Notes under the pieces: generated by a model
Databases searched by the model: none
Told to the model about the DNA's origin: nothing
The model's input: only the letters and a program-made list of their open reading frames with translations
Source of the DNA: Collinsella aerofaciens
GTDB lineage: Bacteria > Actinomycetota > Coriobacteriia > Coriobacteriales > Coriobacteriaceae
Length of the DNA stretch: 21,056 nucleotides
Direction of reading: 5' to 3'
Assembly (NCBI RefSeq): GCF_901212495.1
Contig: NZ_CAAKNY010000023.1
Location: forward strand, 1 to 21,056
Translations under genes and position numbers: made by a program
Part shown: positions 7,161 through 14,814 of the stretch, in pieces
Layout: every line of letters starts with the position of its first letter
How positions within the stretch are numbered: position 1 is the stretch's first letter

Positions 7161-8783
7161 TTATGCCTTGAGCTCGAGGACGAGGAGCCAATCCCCGACC
7201 TCAGGCTTTTCTGGCAGCGTGATGCCGTCCGCGACGGCAAGGATGTCCTCGCCGTCACGGTATGCGCCCGTGCAGGGGTTAAACCATCGGCTTGCATAGG
7301 CAGCGCCCGTCGGCACGCCCTCGATAGCAAGCTTTCGGCGCACGGTATCGCCAAAGTACGCGACGATGCGCGAAAGGTCCTGATTGGCGGTTGCCAGCGG
7401 AGCCTTGTTGGCAAACAGGTTGCCCACATCGGTCGTTTCGTAGGGAGCGAGCTCCCAGAAGTGATTGTCTTCGTAGAAGGAGCGCATGTAGCCCATCTGG
7501 ACCGCGCCCTCTCCGTCTACCGCCTGAGCCCACGTAATGCCAAAGCGGTTGAAGATCGCCATAAAGGGGTCGAGCTCTTTGGGGCTTTCCCACACGTTGT
7601 CCCAGATGCCCTGGGCGCCGTAGGTATAGCCGGCACCGCCCGCCTGCATGCAGATATACGCCACACGGCGCAGCATGTCCGCAGTGCACAGACGCGTGCC
7701 CATCTCCTCGAGCGTCGAGCAAAACTCGTAGAGCGCCTCGCCTTCCACAAAGGGCTTGTCGCCGTAGGTGGCTAGATAGTCAAAGTAGTCGCTCGCCTTA
7801 ATGAGGTAATCACCGTGACCGGCCTGGTTGAGCGTAAAGTCCATCCAGGGCTCATCCTGGTAGTAATCGGCAAACGGGCGCTCGTTGGTATAGTGCGCCG
7901 TCGCCAGGTGACCGTACCCGTCGCGGGCCTCGATCTCCAAGGCGACCTCGCGCCAGCCCTCCAAAAAGGCCGCACGGTCCTCTTTGCCGTATCCGGCAAC
8001 CTCGCCGGCAAGCGTCCACACCATCGGGTATGCGCCATAGAGCGCCACCAGGTAGCGGGCGAGATGCTTTTGATGCTCCACGCCGTGCTCGCCGCGAATG
8101 GAAAACGCCCATGCCTGGCCAAGTGCATTGACCAAGCCCGCATCGGCGATATAGGCCATACGGCGGTCGAGCTCCTGCTGGTAGAAGGCAACGTTGGGCA
8201 GGTCGGTCGCGCCCTTGGGCATGCCGCCGTCAATCCAATAACGGTCAGCCGCGCCCATGTCCGAGCGCAGGTTGGTCTGATAGACGGTAAAGCCCTGCTT
8301 GGTGCGCAGGTCGACCATGCCGCGGAACTGGCTCGTCATACCGGGGTGGTTCGACTTGTCCCAGCTCTCGCGATAGGCAAACTCCCAATGGGTGTCGCCC
8401 AGCCAAAAGAACGGCGTGCCGTCCGCATAGGCAAACAGGTGCGGATTGTCCGCAACACGGATGAAACCATGGCGGTACAGATCGAGGTCGCCCGTGTAGG
8501 GCACGACCTCGATGCAGCCCGTGCGGCCATCCAGACCGGTCTGCTCGGGAGCCTCGATAACATAGTTCCAGGCGCCCAGCTCGGTCGGGGCAAACGACAC
8601 GCGATAGGTGCGCTCGCCATCCCAGTAGGCCTCGCGGCAGATTACCCCACCGCTCGGGCCGGTGAACTCCGCCCAAATCTCAACATCCAAAAACGGGTTA
8701 TCGAACGAACAGGCGCTCTCAAGCGTCAAAACGACCGGACGCCAAATCTCGGCAACAGCATTTTGATTCAACGTCGTATCCAT
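7161..8783 (-). CDS. DUF5060/DUF4038 apiosidase-like glycoside hydrolase
   Basis: A 540-residue protein with an N-terminal beta-sandwich of the DUF5060 type (about 11-95), a TIM-barrel of the DUF4038 apiosidase-like type (about 105-430), and a C-terminal beta domain like the putative collagen-binding domain often found last in this family. Family marks are FFWLGDTHWEFAYR (125-138), WTLAGE (256-261) and KPFVEGEALYE (343-353); Glu261 and Glu349 are candidate catalytic acids by position. The best characterised relatives (GH140) remove D-apiose from plant polymers or glycosides. There is no signal peptide, so it should act in the cytoplasm on imported, perhaps phosphorylated, glycoside. Start is the ATG at 8783 after AAAGGGG, 28 bp behind the hydrolase gene. 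Activity on apiose is inferred from family and neighbours; other branched or deoxy sugars are possible. Confidence 0.82.
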   Translation of the reverse strand: MDTTLNQNAVAEIWRPVVLTLESACSFDNPFLDVEIWAEFTGPSGGVICREAYWDGERTYRVSFAPTELGAWNYVIEAPEQTGLDGRTGCIEVVPYTGDLDLYRHGFIRVADNPHLFAYADGTPFFWLGDTHWEFAYRESWDKSNHPGMTSQFRGMVDLRTKQGFTVYQTNLRSDMGAADRYWIDGGMPKGATDLPNVAFYQQELDRRMAYIADAGLVNALGQAWAFSIRGEHGVEHQKHLARYLVALYGAYPMVWTLAGEVAGYGKEDRAAFLEGWREVALEIEARDGYGHLATAHYTNERPFADYYQDEPWMDFTLNQAGHGDYLIKASDYFDYLATYGDKPFVEGEALYEFCSTLEEMGTRLCTADMLRRVAYICMQAGGAGYTYGAQGIWDNVWESPKELDPFMAIFNRFGITWAQAVDGEGAVQMGYMRSFYEDNHFWELAPYETTDVGNLFANKAPLATANQDLSRIVAYFGDTVRRKLAIEGVPTGAAYASRWFNPCTGAYRDGEDILAVADGITLPEKPEVGDWLLVLELKA

Positions 8784-8811
8784 TGCAGACCCCTTTCCGG
8801 TCTTAGTGCAG

Positions 8812-10284
8812 CTAGTTCAGTCCTCGTTTGCTGGCAGATGCCACGGCAAAGTCGACGATCGCCTGGGCGTCCTCGGCGCAGATAAAGCCCTGCGACACCT
8901 CGATCGCCGTGTCGCGCTCACACAGGGCGCGGTAGTTTTCGAGCGATCCGTACAGCTCTTTGAGCATCGACGCCGAAAACGACTCCATGTGGCCAAACAG
9001 GCCGTCCTTGTCGCTCGTCTTATCGACCGTGCCCTGACCCGGCTCCACCAGGCTCGTGTTGGAGTAGCGGGCAAACGGATGCTCGAGCAGGCAGGTGCGA
9101 AGGCCTCCCTTGGTGTTGCCCAGGGCGTCCTTAACGTTCTCGCCGCTCGCGTCCAGCTCGACGCGCGGACACGTTGCCGGAGCGACCCCGGTGCGCACCC
9201 ACCGGAACAGATTGCGAAACGCGGCGTGGAAGAGATACTGCGACGGATAGGCGTTGGCCTCGGCGTGCTTGCCAACATACACCGGTAGGTGATCGATACG
9301 CTTAAGGTCCTCATCGTCCTGGTAGTAGTCGACATAGCTCCACTGCGTATCGTGGGAGGCGCCCGTCACCTCGTACAGTCGATACTTAAAATCGGGATCG
9401 TCGCTATCAGGCGCAAAGGTGCGCCAGCTCTCAAAGCGCCCGTTTTCGCTTTCGGTCTGAACGGCGATAAACGGCTCTTCGACGTGCTCGACGCGCAACA
9501 GGTGATGCGCATACCCTCGGTTGCTCTCGTATTGGTTCACGGGGATGCACAGCGAATGGATGCCGCCACCAGACAGGTATCCGTCAAATACGCGACCGTC
9601 GCGGCGCGCGTCCTTGCGGTAGGCAAAGCTGTTGAGGTAGCGGAACAGATAGGCGCCAGACTGCGACCAACCCGTAAGGCAGATTGCCTGACGCGGATAG
9701 TCGCGAATCGGGTTGAGGTCGGAATCGCCGCGCAGCAGCCAGGCAAGGTCGGTCAGCATGTCCCAAAACAAGCCCGTCTCGTAGGTAAGGTCCATATCGG
9801 GAAGCGCGCCGCCACGTTCAAGATCGACCGGATCAAAATCAAACGGACGCTCGGGGGTCGGATTTGCCCAGCTCATAAAGGCATAGCGGTCGGGGTTGAA
9901 CTCCTTGAGCTTGGCGATGGTGTTGGGCTTGCTGGTAATGCCCACATAGATATCGCCGGAGCGCACAAACTCACCGTGACCCAGAATCCACATGCGCTCG
10001 ATTTCCATGAACGACGTGGGGTTGATGATCTCGACGACCACATTGCCGCTCGCTTGGGACGGGTCCTTGGGAGCGCGCACGACGATGCGGTTGGAGTACG
10101 GGGCATCGGCCGTCATGACTTCGACGCCGCCATCTTCATCGACCGTGCGGTACACGTTGGCGGTACCGTCGATGCGATACTCGCGCTCGACGTAGCCCTT
10201 CGCGCTTAGATGACAGTAGCGCTCCGCACTCGAAAACGGATAGCTCTCATCCGTAATAGGCATTTCGGAAATACTGCCGATCAT
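8812..10284 (-). CDS. Alpha/beta hydrolase-domain protein, probable esterase
   Basis: A 490-residue protein resembling the poorly characterised alpha/beta hydrolase family of PF20091 type. The nucleophile elbow is GWSQSG (205-210) with Ser207, and His311 in GASHDTQW is the likely catalytic histidine; the acid may be in VQTESE (275-280). No signal peptide is visible, so it is cytoplasmic. Start is the ATG at 10284, preceded by AAGGGGGAAG; an extension to 10320 has no ribosome site. It is the first gene of the glycosidase-PTS operon and faces a LacI gene across an operator-rich gap. From context it may strip an acyl group (acetyl, malonyl or an aromatic acid) from the incoming plant glycoside. 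No substrate can be read from the sequence. Confidence 0.75.
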   Translation of the reverse strand: MIGSISEMPITDESYPFSSAERYCHLSAKGYVEREYRIDGTANVYRTVDEDGGVEVMTADAPYSNRIVVRAPKDPSQASGNVVVEIINPTSFMEIERMWILGHGEFVRSGDIYVGITSKPNTIAKLKEFNPDRYAFMSWANPTPERPFDFDPVDLERGGALPDMDLTYETGLFWDMLTDLAWLLRGDSDLNPIRDYPRQAICLTGWSQSGAYLFRYLNSFAYRKDARRDGRVFDGYLSGGGIHSLCIPVNQYESNRGYAHHLLRVEHVEEPFIAVQTESENGRFESWRTFAPDSDDPDFKYRLYEVTGASHDTQWSYVDYYQDDEDLKRIDHLPVYVGKHAEANAYPSQYLFHAAFRNLFRWVRTGVAPATCPRVELDASGENVKDALGNTKGGLRTCLLEHPFARYSNTSLVEPGQGTVDKTSDKDGLFGHMESFSASMLKELYGSLENYRALCERDTAIEVSQGFICAEDAQAIVDFAVASASKRGLN

Positions 10285-10334
10285 CGCTTCCCCCTTGGTT
10301 GTTGCGTTTGGTGAGACCAACTCTACTGGGGGCG

Positions 10335-10408
10335 CAACTTAACTTCTATCGATTCTTAAGTTGAATTACTAAATGTTTAGCTTAATGAACAGGCGGATGT
10401 TAAGCTAA
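10335..10408. promoter_or_regulatory. Divergent operator region between the hydrolase operon and the first LacI gene
   Basis: This AT-rich gap holds three nested symmetric elements: CAACTTAA (10335-10342) with TTAAGTTG (10356-10363); the box ACTAAATGTTTAG, core 10370-10379; and TTAGCTTAA (10377-10385) with TTAAGCTAA (10400-10408). The core box is the one shared with 4861-4870 and 12529-12538. The arrangement fits autoregulation of the LacI gene together with repression of the divergent hydrolase-glycosidase-PTS operon. Promoter hexamers could not be picked with confidence. Confidence 0.65.
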
Positions 10409-10437
10409 TTATTAGTAAATGAATGATAGGAGCCACG

Positions 10438-11433
10438 ATGGCCGTTACCGCAAAACAAATCGCTGACCAGCTGGGAATCTCGGCGGCTGCCGTTTCCCTT
10501 GCCCTTAATAACCGGCGTGGCGTAAGCGAGAAGACCCGTCAACTGGTACTGAGCACTGCTAAAGCGCTGGGTTATGACTTTAGTAAGATTAAGTTTGAAC
10601 GCCAAAAGAGTGGGACTGTTGCCCTGGTCACCTTCAACCGACGCCGTATCTTCTCGACCCCGTTCTTCGCCGACATGCTCGCTGGAGTCGAGGCGACGCT
10701 CAGACATTCGGGATTCTCGTTTTCGCTGGTAAACTACTCGCCATTCGAAAATGTGCGACAGCAGATTGCAGACATTGCCGAGGCCCAATACGACGGCGTC
10801 ATTATCCTGGCGACCGAGATGTACGAGACGGACTTTATGCCGTTTGCATCGCTCGATTGCCCGCTGCTGTTGTTGGACTCATGCATGCGCGTTGGGGTCG
10901 ATACGATCAAGATTGACAATGCCGCCGGCGTGGCACTTGCCGTGCAATACCTGTATTCGAAGCACGGTTCGGTCCCCGGGATCTTGACAACGCCGGTCAC
11001 CATCGGCAACTTTGCCGAGCGCCGCCTTGCCTACGAGCACACCGTTGGCCAGCTAGCCGGCTCGGAAAAGCGGGGAATCGTCCACGAACTCGCTGTCACT
11101 GCGGACGAAGCGTATATCGGCATGCTCGACATTATCGATTCGGGCGAACCCCTGGCTCAATGCTATGTAGCGGTATTTGACGACATAGCCATCGGTGCCA
11201 TGAAAGCCTTTATCGAGCGTGGCTATCGCGTGCCCGACGATGTGAGCATCATCGGCTTTGACAACAACGTCGGCGGCACCTACGTGCAGCCGCAGCTGAC
11301 CACACTCAATGTTCCGTCGCAGTATATGGGTACTATCGCCGCGCGGCGCATCGTCGAGATTATCGATGAGACCGAACACCACCCGCTCAAGATCGAGCTG
11401 GGCGCATCACTTATTAAACGCCGCTCCGCCTAA
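10438..11433 (+). CDS. LacI-family transcriptional regulator (first)
   Basis: A 331-residue LacI/GalR regulator. The N-terminal helix-turn-helix VTAKQIADQLGISAAAVSLALN (residues 3-24) and hinge (NRRGVSEKTRQLV then LGYD) are complete, followed by a periplasmic-binding-protein-like sugar domain ending with DDVSIIGFDN and the PQLTTLNVP segment usual in this family. Start is the ATG at 10438, with AGGAG five bases upstream, in preference to the in-frame ATG at 10423. It is divergent from the hydrolase-glycosidase-PTS operon, so the natural role is sugar-responsive repression of that operon. Its stop overlaps that of the second, convergent LacI gene. The effector is not known; a free or phosphorylated pathway sugar is likely. 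Confidence 0.93.
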   Translation: MAVTAKQIADQLGISAAAVSLALNNRRGVSEKTRQLVLSTAKALGYDFSKIKFERQKSGTVALVTFNRRRIFSTPFFADMLAGVEATLRHSGFSFSLVNYSPFENVRQQIADIAEAQYDGVIILATEMYETDFMPFASLDCPLLLLDSCMRVGVDTIKIDNAAGVALAVQYLYSKHGSVPGILTTPVTIGNFAERRLAYEHTVGQLAGSEKRGIVHELAVTADEAYIGMLDIIDSGEPLAQCYVAVFDDIAIGAMKAFIERGYRVPDDVSIIGFDNNVGGTYVQPQLTTLNVPSQYMGTIAARRIVEIIDETEHHPLKIELGASLIKRRSA

Positions 11434-12440
11434 AGCGCGCGCACGCTCTGGCGCTCGACAAAATAGGTCGAAACCGCCGTCTTGCAGGTATAGCTCTTGG
11501 GATTGCGAATGTTGCCCACCAGGCGGCGCACCGCGATCTCGCCCACTTCGTGCTTGGGGACGTGCACCGTGGTGAGGGGCGGGTTGGAGAACGCGCCCAC
11601 GGACAGGTCGTCGAAGCCGATCATCGAAACGTCGTCGGGCACGCGAATGCCATGCTCGCTCAGCGCACGCATGGCGCCCACGGCAAGCACGTCGTTCTCG
11701 GCAAAGAAGGCTGTCGGTAGATCGTCGCGCGAGACGGTGTCGAGCCATGCGCCCATGTCGCGATACGCGCCCTCGAGCGTAGTGCCCAGAGTGACACGCC
11801 ATGCCGGGTTGGGCGTGAGGTCCGCGTCCTCCAGCGCTTGACGATAGCCGCGCTCGCGATCCTTAAAGTTACGAATGCGCAGGTCGCCTGCCAGATAGCC
11901 GATATGCTGGTGGCCTTTCTCAATCAGATGGTCCACGGCGCGCAGCACCGAATCGGTGTTGGCGATGACCACGGCGTCGAAGTACTGGCGGTCGCTCCAG
12001 CCATCGAGCACGATCAGGTGGGCGGCGGCGTTGGCGAACAGGGCGTAGTCATCCTCGCCCAGCTCGGTGCCCATCAGCACGATGGCGGCCGACGGATCGG
12101 CGATGAGACCTTCGACCTGCGGGCGCACGGCGTTCAGGTCGCTAAAGTCGAGCGAGACAAAGCTCGTGCTCATGCCGTGGCGGCGAGCCTGGCGCTCCAC
12201 GCCCTCAATCACCGCAGGATGGAAGGTGCTCTCGTCCAGAATGGCGCCCGTCTTGCGCGCGAGCACAAACTGGATGCTCTCGAGCTGCGTCGACTGCTGG
12301 TAGCCGAGCGACTGCGCGCACTCCAGGATGACCTTGGCGGTCTCCTCGCTCACGCTGCGTTTACGATTGAGCGCGTTAGATACGGTCGCGGGCGAAAAAC
12401 CGGTGATGCGGCTGATCTCGCGGACACTTGCTTTGGCCAT
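11430..12440 (-). CDS. LacI-family transcriptional regulator (second)
   Basis: A 336-residue LacI/GalR regulator with helix-turn-helix VREISRITGFSPATVSNALN (residues 5-24), hinge NRKRSVSEETAKVI and a full sugar-binding domain containing RVPDDVSMIGFDD and PPLTTVHVP. Start is the ATG at 12440 with GGGAGAAA upstream. It runs tail to tail with the first LacI gene, the two stop codons overlapping by 4 bp at 11430-11433 (CTAA read both ways). It is a clear paralogue rather than a recent duplicate, since the ligand domains differ widely. An operator with the shared core box lies about 90 bp upstream, which suggests it is autoregulated or controlled by its partner. The two may sense different intermediates of the same pathway. 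Confidence 0.93.
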   Translation of the reverse strand: MAKASVREISRITGFSPATVSNALNRKRSVSEETAKVILECAQSLGYQQSTQLESIQFVLARKTGAILDESTFHPAVIEGVERQARRHGMSTSFVSLDFSDLNAVRPQVEGLIADPSAAIVLMGTELGEDDYALFANAAAHLIVLDGWSDRQYFDAVVIANTDSVLRAVDHLIEKGHQHIGYLAGDLRIRNFKDRERGYRQALEDADLTPNPAWRVTLGTTLEGAYRDMGAWLDTVSRDDLPTAFFAENDVLAVGAMRALSEHGIRVPDDVSMIGFDDLSVGAFSNPPLTTVHVPKHEVGEIAVRRLVGNIRNPKSYTCKTAVSTYFVERQSVRAL

Positions 12441-12515
12441 CGTTTCTCCCTAGCAACGGTCGCGGCTGAGGCCGCCGGCTCGACGGCTCTGCAACTAAAC
12501 GACCGCAAATTCAAT

Positions 12516-12551
12516 CTAAACAGAATAGTAAATGTTTAATAGCTAGTTTAG
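12516..12551. promoter_or_regulatory. Operator region of the second LacI gene
   Basis: CTAAAC (12516-12521) and GTTTAG (12546-12551) frame the box AGTAAATGTTTAAT with core TAAATGTTTA at 12529-12538. The core is identical to that at 10370-10379 and one base off that at 4861-4870. It lies upstream of the minus-strand LacI gene. This implies a single regulon that includes both regulators. Remaining parts of the 12441-12610 gap show nothing else. Confidence 0.6.
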
Positions 12552-12610
12552 CCTGTTGTCAAGCAAAGCGGTGCAACTATTCCCCCAACGGGCACATTTA
12601 CTCGGTAGCT

Positions 12611-12649
12611 AAAAAAGCCCCGTCCCAAATTGACTACATGGGACGGGGC
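12611..12649 (-). terminator. Rho-independent terminator after the nucleoside hydrolase
   Basis: On the minus strand a 10-bp perfect stem, GCCCCGTCCC with GGGACGGGGC (plus-strand arms 12617-12626 and 12640-12649), is followed by six T (12611-12616). It starts about 12 bases past the nucleoside hydrolase stop. Stem and much of the loop match the terminator at 2-39, so a repeat has been placed or recruited as terminator twice in 12.6 kb. Confidence 0.92.
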
Positions 12650-12660
12650 GTGAAAATCAT

Positions 12661-13635
12661 TTAGCCCAGGACGCGGGCCATACGCGCCCTGAACTCGGAC
12701 AGGAAACGTGGGGCGTCCACGGTGAGCGCCACGAGCGCGCTCTTATCTGGATCGGACAGACGGTGCTCGTCGCAGATGGTGCGGCCGCGATACTCGCCCA
12801 GCAGGTCCACGCGTAGGTTACAGCCGAGCGCGCCCACGAGCGTGGGGTCGATCGCCACGGCAACGGCCAACGGGTCGTGCAGCGCACAACCGCCCAGGTA
12901 GGGGGCGTTCATCTCGTACGAGCCAATGTAGTGCTCGACCATGCTCGCAAACGCGCAACCGGCCATGGTGCCCGAACCCGTCCAACCGGCGATATCGCGA
13001 CGCGTAAGCACCACGCGATGCGTCACATCCAGACCCACCATAGTGAGCTTACGGCCCGAGCGCAGCACCGCGTCGGCGGCCTCGGGGTCGCTCGCCATGT
13101 TGGCCTCGGCACCTGCGCTCACGTTGCCGGGCACGGTAAGGGCGCCGCCCATGACGACCACTCGGCCAATAGACATCATCGCCGCCACATCACGCTCAAG
13201 GGCGAGCGCCAAGTTAGAGAGCGGACCGGTCGCCACGTAGATCAGATCGGGGCCATAGGTGCGCGCGGCATCAATCAGGTAATCGACCGCCGCGTTACCG
13301 TCGGCCGACGTCGCCCCCACCGGCTCGTACGGCGACGCGGGCACGCTTGCCCCGCCAATGCCGTTCTTACCGTGGATGAGCGTGGTAGACGCCGGCGGTG
13401 TATAGGGCTCAGTCGCCTTAATGGGACGATCGGCGCCCAGGTACACCGGAACCTCGGGGCGACCCAGCAGATCGAGCACCGCCAGGCAGTTGTGCGCCGA
13501 TTGCTCGACGCGCACGTTGCCAAAGCACGTGGTGATGCCCACGAGCTCCACCTCGGGGCTCGCGATGGCATAGGCCAGCGCCATCGCATCGTCCACACCC
13601 ATATCCAGATCAAGGATCAGCTTCTTGGTTGCCAT
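12661..13635 (-). CDS. Inosine-uridine preferring nucleoside hydrolase family protein
   Basis: A 324-residue nucleoside hydrolase, about the usual length. The calcium-binding signature DLDMGVDD is at 9-16, ATGPLSNLALAL at 135-146, the AEANMASDPEAA ribose-site segment at about 176-187 and the late HDP motif with Asp254. These enzymes split the N-glycosidic bond of ribonucleosides to free base and ribose. The first motif has Leu and Met where DTDPG is most common, which may affect specificity but keeps the acidic ligands. Start is the ATG at 13635 with GGAG about ten bases upstream. It follows the ribokinase by 30 bp and is cytoplasmic, with no signal peptide. Preferred nucleoside is unknown. 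Confidence 0.92.
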   Translation of the reverse strand: MATKKLILDLDMGVDDAMALAYAIASPEVELVGITTCFGNVRVEQSAHNCLAVLDLLGRPEVPVYLGADRPIKATEPYTPPASTTLIHGKNGIGGASVPASPYEPVGATSADGNAAVDYLIDAARTYGPDLIYVATGPLSNLALALERDVAAMMSIGRVVVMGGALTVPGNVSAGAEANMASDPEAADAVLRSGRKLTMVGLDVTHRVVLTRRDIAGWTGSGTMAGCAFASMVEHYIGSYEMNAPYLGGCALHDPLAVAVAIDPTLVGALGCNLRVDLLGEYRGRTICDEHRLSDPDKSALVALTVDAPRFLSEFRARMARVLG

Positions 13636-13665
13636 TGTTCTACTCCGCTTCTCCGTCTTTATCGT

Positions 13666-14628
13666 TTAACAAAACCAATGTTCAACTTCGGCGCGCGTGG
13701 GAATCGATTGCTGAGCGCCCAGGCGCGACACCGTCACTGCCGAGGCGCGTGCACCCGCCGCCATGCACTCAAAGAGCGGCAGGCCCTCTAGGCGAGCCGC
13801 CGCCAACGCGCCGATAAACGTATCGCCCGCGGCCGTGGTATCGACGACCGCGCTCGAAAGCGCCGGCATGCGCAGCGGCTCGCCGTCATCGCTGAGCGTA
13901 ACCGAGCCGGCACCGCCCAGCGTAATGACCGCGGCGCCAGCACCTTTGCCGAGCAGGGCGTTGAGCGCTTCGACACAACTCGCGTCATCTGCGGGCAGGA
14001 TGCCCGTCAGTGCCTGACACTCAGTCTCGTTGGGACAGACCAGGTCGACCGCAGGCCAGACCTCCGCAGGCAACTCGCAGGCAGGAGCTGGATTAAAGGC
14101 CGTATAGAACCCAAGCTCGTGAGCGCAAGAGAGCGCCGTGGCCGTTGCCATCAGGTCACATTCGCCCTGGGCGATAAAGACGCTTCCGGCAGCCGGGGCA
14201 AACTCACAAACATCGCCATCGAGTCCATCGGCCACCAGACGTCTCAGCGCGCAGGCAACGTCCTCGCCCGCAAGCGCATGGTTGGCGCCCGGTGACAGCA
14301 CGATGCGGTTGTCGCCCTCGCAGCGAATGATGGTCGCTGTTCCCGTCTCCACGTCATCGCGACGTGCCACAAAGTCACAGTCCACGCCAGCATCTTGGAG
14401 CCCTGCTACGAGCGCATCGCCAAACGCATCGCGCCCGACCGCGCCAATCATGCACGTGCGCGCACCCATGCGCGCGGCGGCGACGGCCTGGTTAGCGCCC
14501 TTGCCACCGGCGTTGGTGATAAAACCGCTGCCGCCGACGGTCTCGCCCGCGCGCGGCATGCGCTCGCACGCCACCGAAAGGTCCATGTTCATGCTGCCGA
14601 ACACCGCAATGATGCCGCGATCCGCCAT
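13666..14628 (-). CDS. rbsK: Ribokinase (PfkB family)
   Basis: A 320-residue PfkB-family kinase close to ribokinase. Near the N-terminus are GSMNMDL (11-17) and NAGGKGANQA (39-48), and the C-terminal signature DTTAAGDTF carries the catalytic base Asp269. It phosphorylates ribose to ribose 5-phosphate using ATP. Start is the ATG at 14628, directly after GGAGG; an upstream ATG at 14661 has no such site. It is the first gene of a two-gene unit with the nucleoside hydrolase, so ribose freed from nucleosides is probably its substrate; no ribose transporter is in the window. A different PfkB sugar or nucleoside kinase is possible, but the motifs and partner favour ribokinase. Confidence 0.85.
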   Translation of the reverse strand: MADRGIIAVFGSMNMDLSVACERMPRAGETVGGSGFITNAGGKGANQAVAAARMGARTCMIGAVGRDAFGDALVAGLQDAGVDCDFVARRDDVETGTATIIRCEGDNRIVLSPGANHALAGEDVACALRRLVADGLDGDVCEFAPAAGSVFIAQGECDLMATATALSCAHELGFYTAFNPAPACELPAEVWPAVDLVCPNETECQALTGILPADDASCVEALNALLGKGAGAAVITLGGAGSVTLSDDGEPLRMPALSSAVVDTTAAGDTFIGALAAARLEGLPLFECMAAGARASAVTVSRLGAQQSIPTRAEVEHWFC

Positions 14629-14692
14629 GGAAACCTCCTCGTCTGCGGGCCTTACGCCCACCGTCGGCCGTCGATCGTGCGCTCTCGCACCT

Positions 14693-14721
14693 CTATAACT
14701 TTAGTTCACTTTGATGTGAAC
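14693..14721 (-). promoter_or_regulatory. Candidate ribokinase promoter with overlapping palindrome
   Basis: A 6-bp inverted repeat, GTTCAC (14704-14709) and GTGAAC (14716-14721), has a six-base spacer. On the minus strand TTCACA (14715-14720) and TTATAG (14693-14698) are 16 bases apart and could be -35 and -10 elements for the ribokinase operon, so a protein bound to the palindrome would block them. It could also affect the divergent acyltransferase gene. The regulator is not identified. Confidence 0.4.
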
Positions 14722-14814
14722 GCGCGCTTGAGGTTGCGCCAGCAGCAAGCATTCACAGGAGCAGGCAGCTACAATGAATATGTGCTGATTATTCTCGTCA
14801 TTGGATGATGTTTT

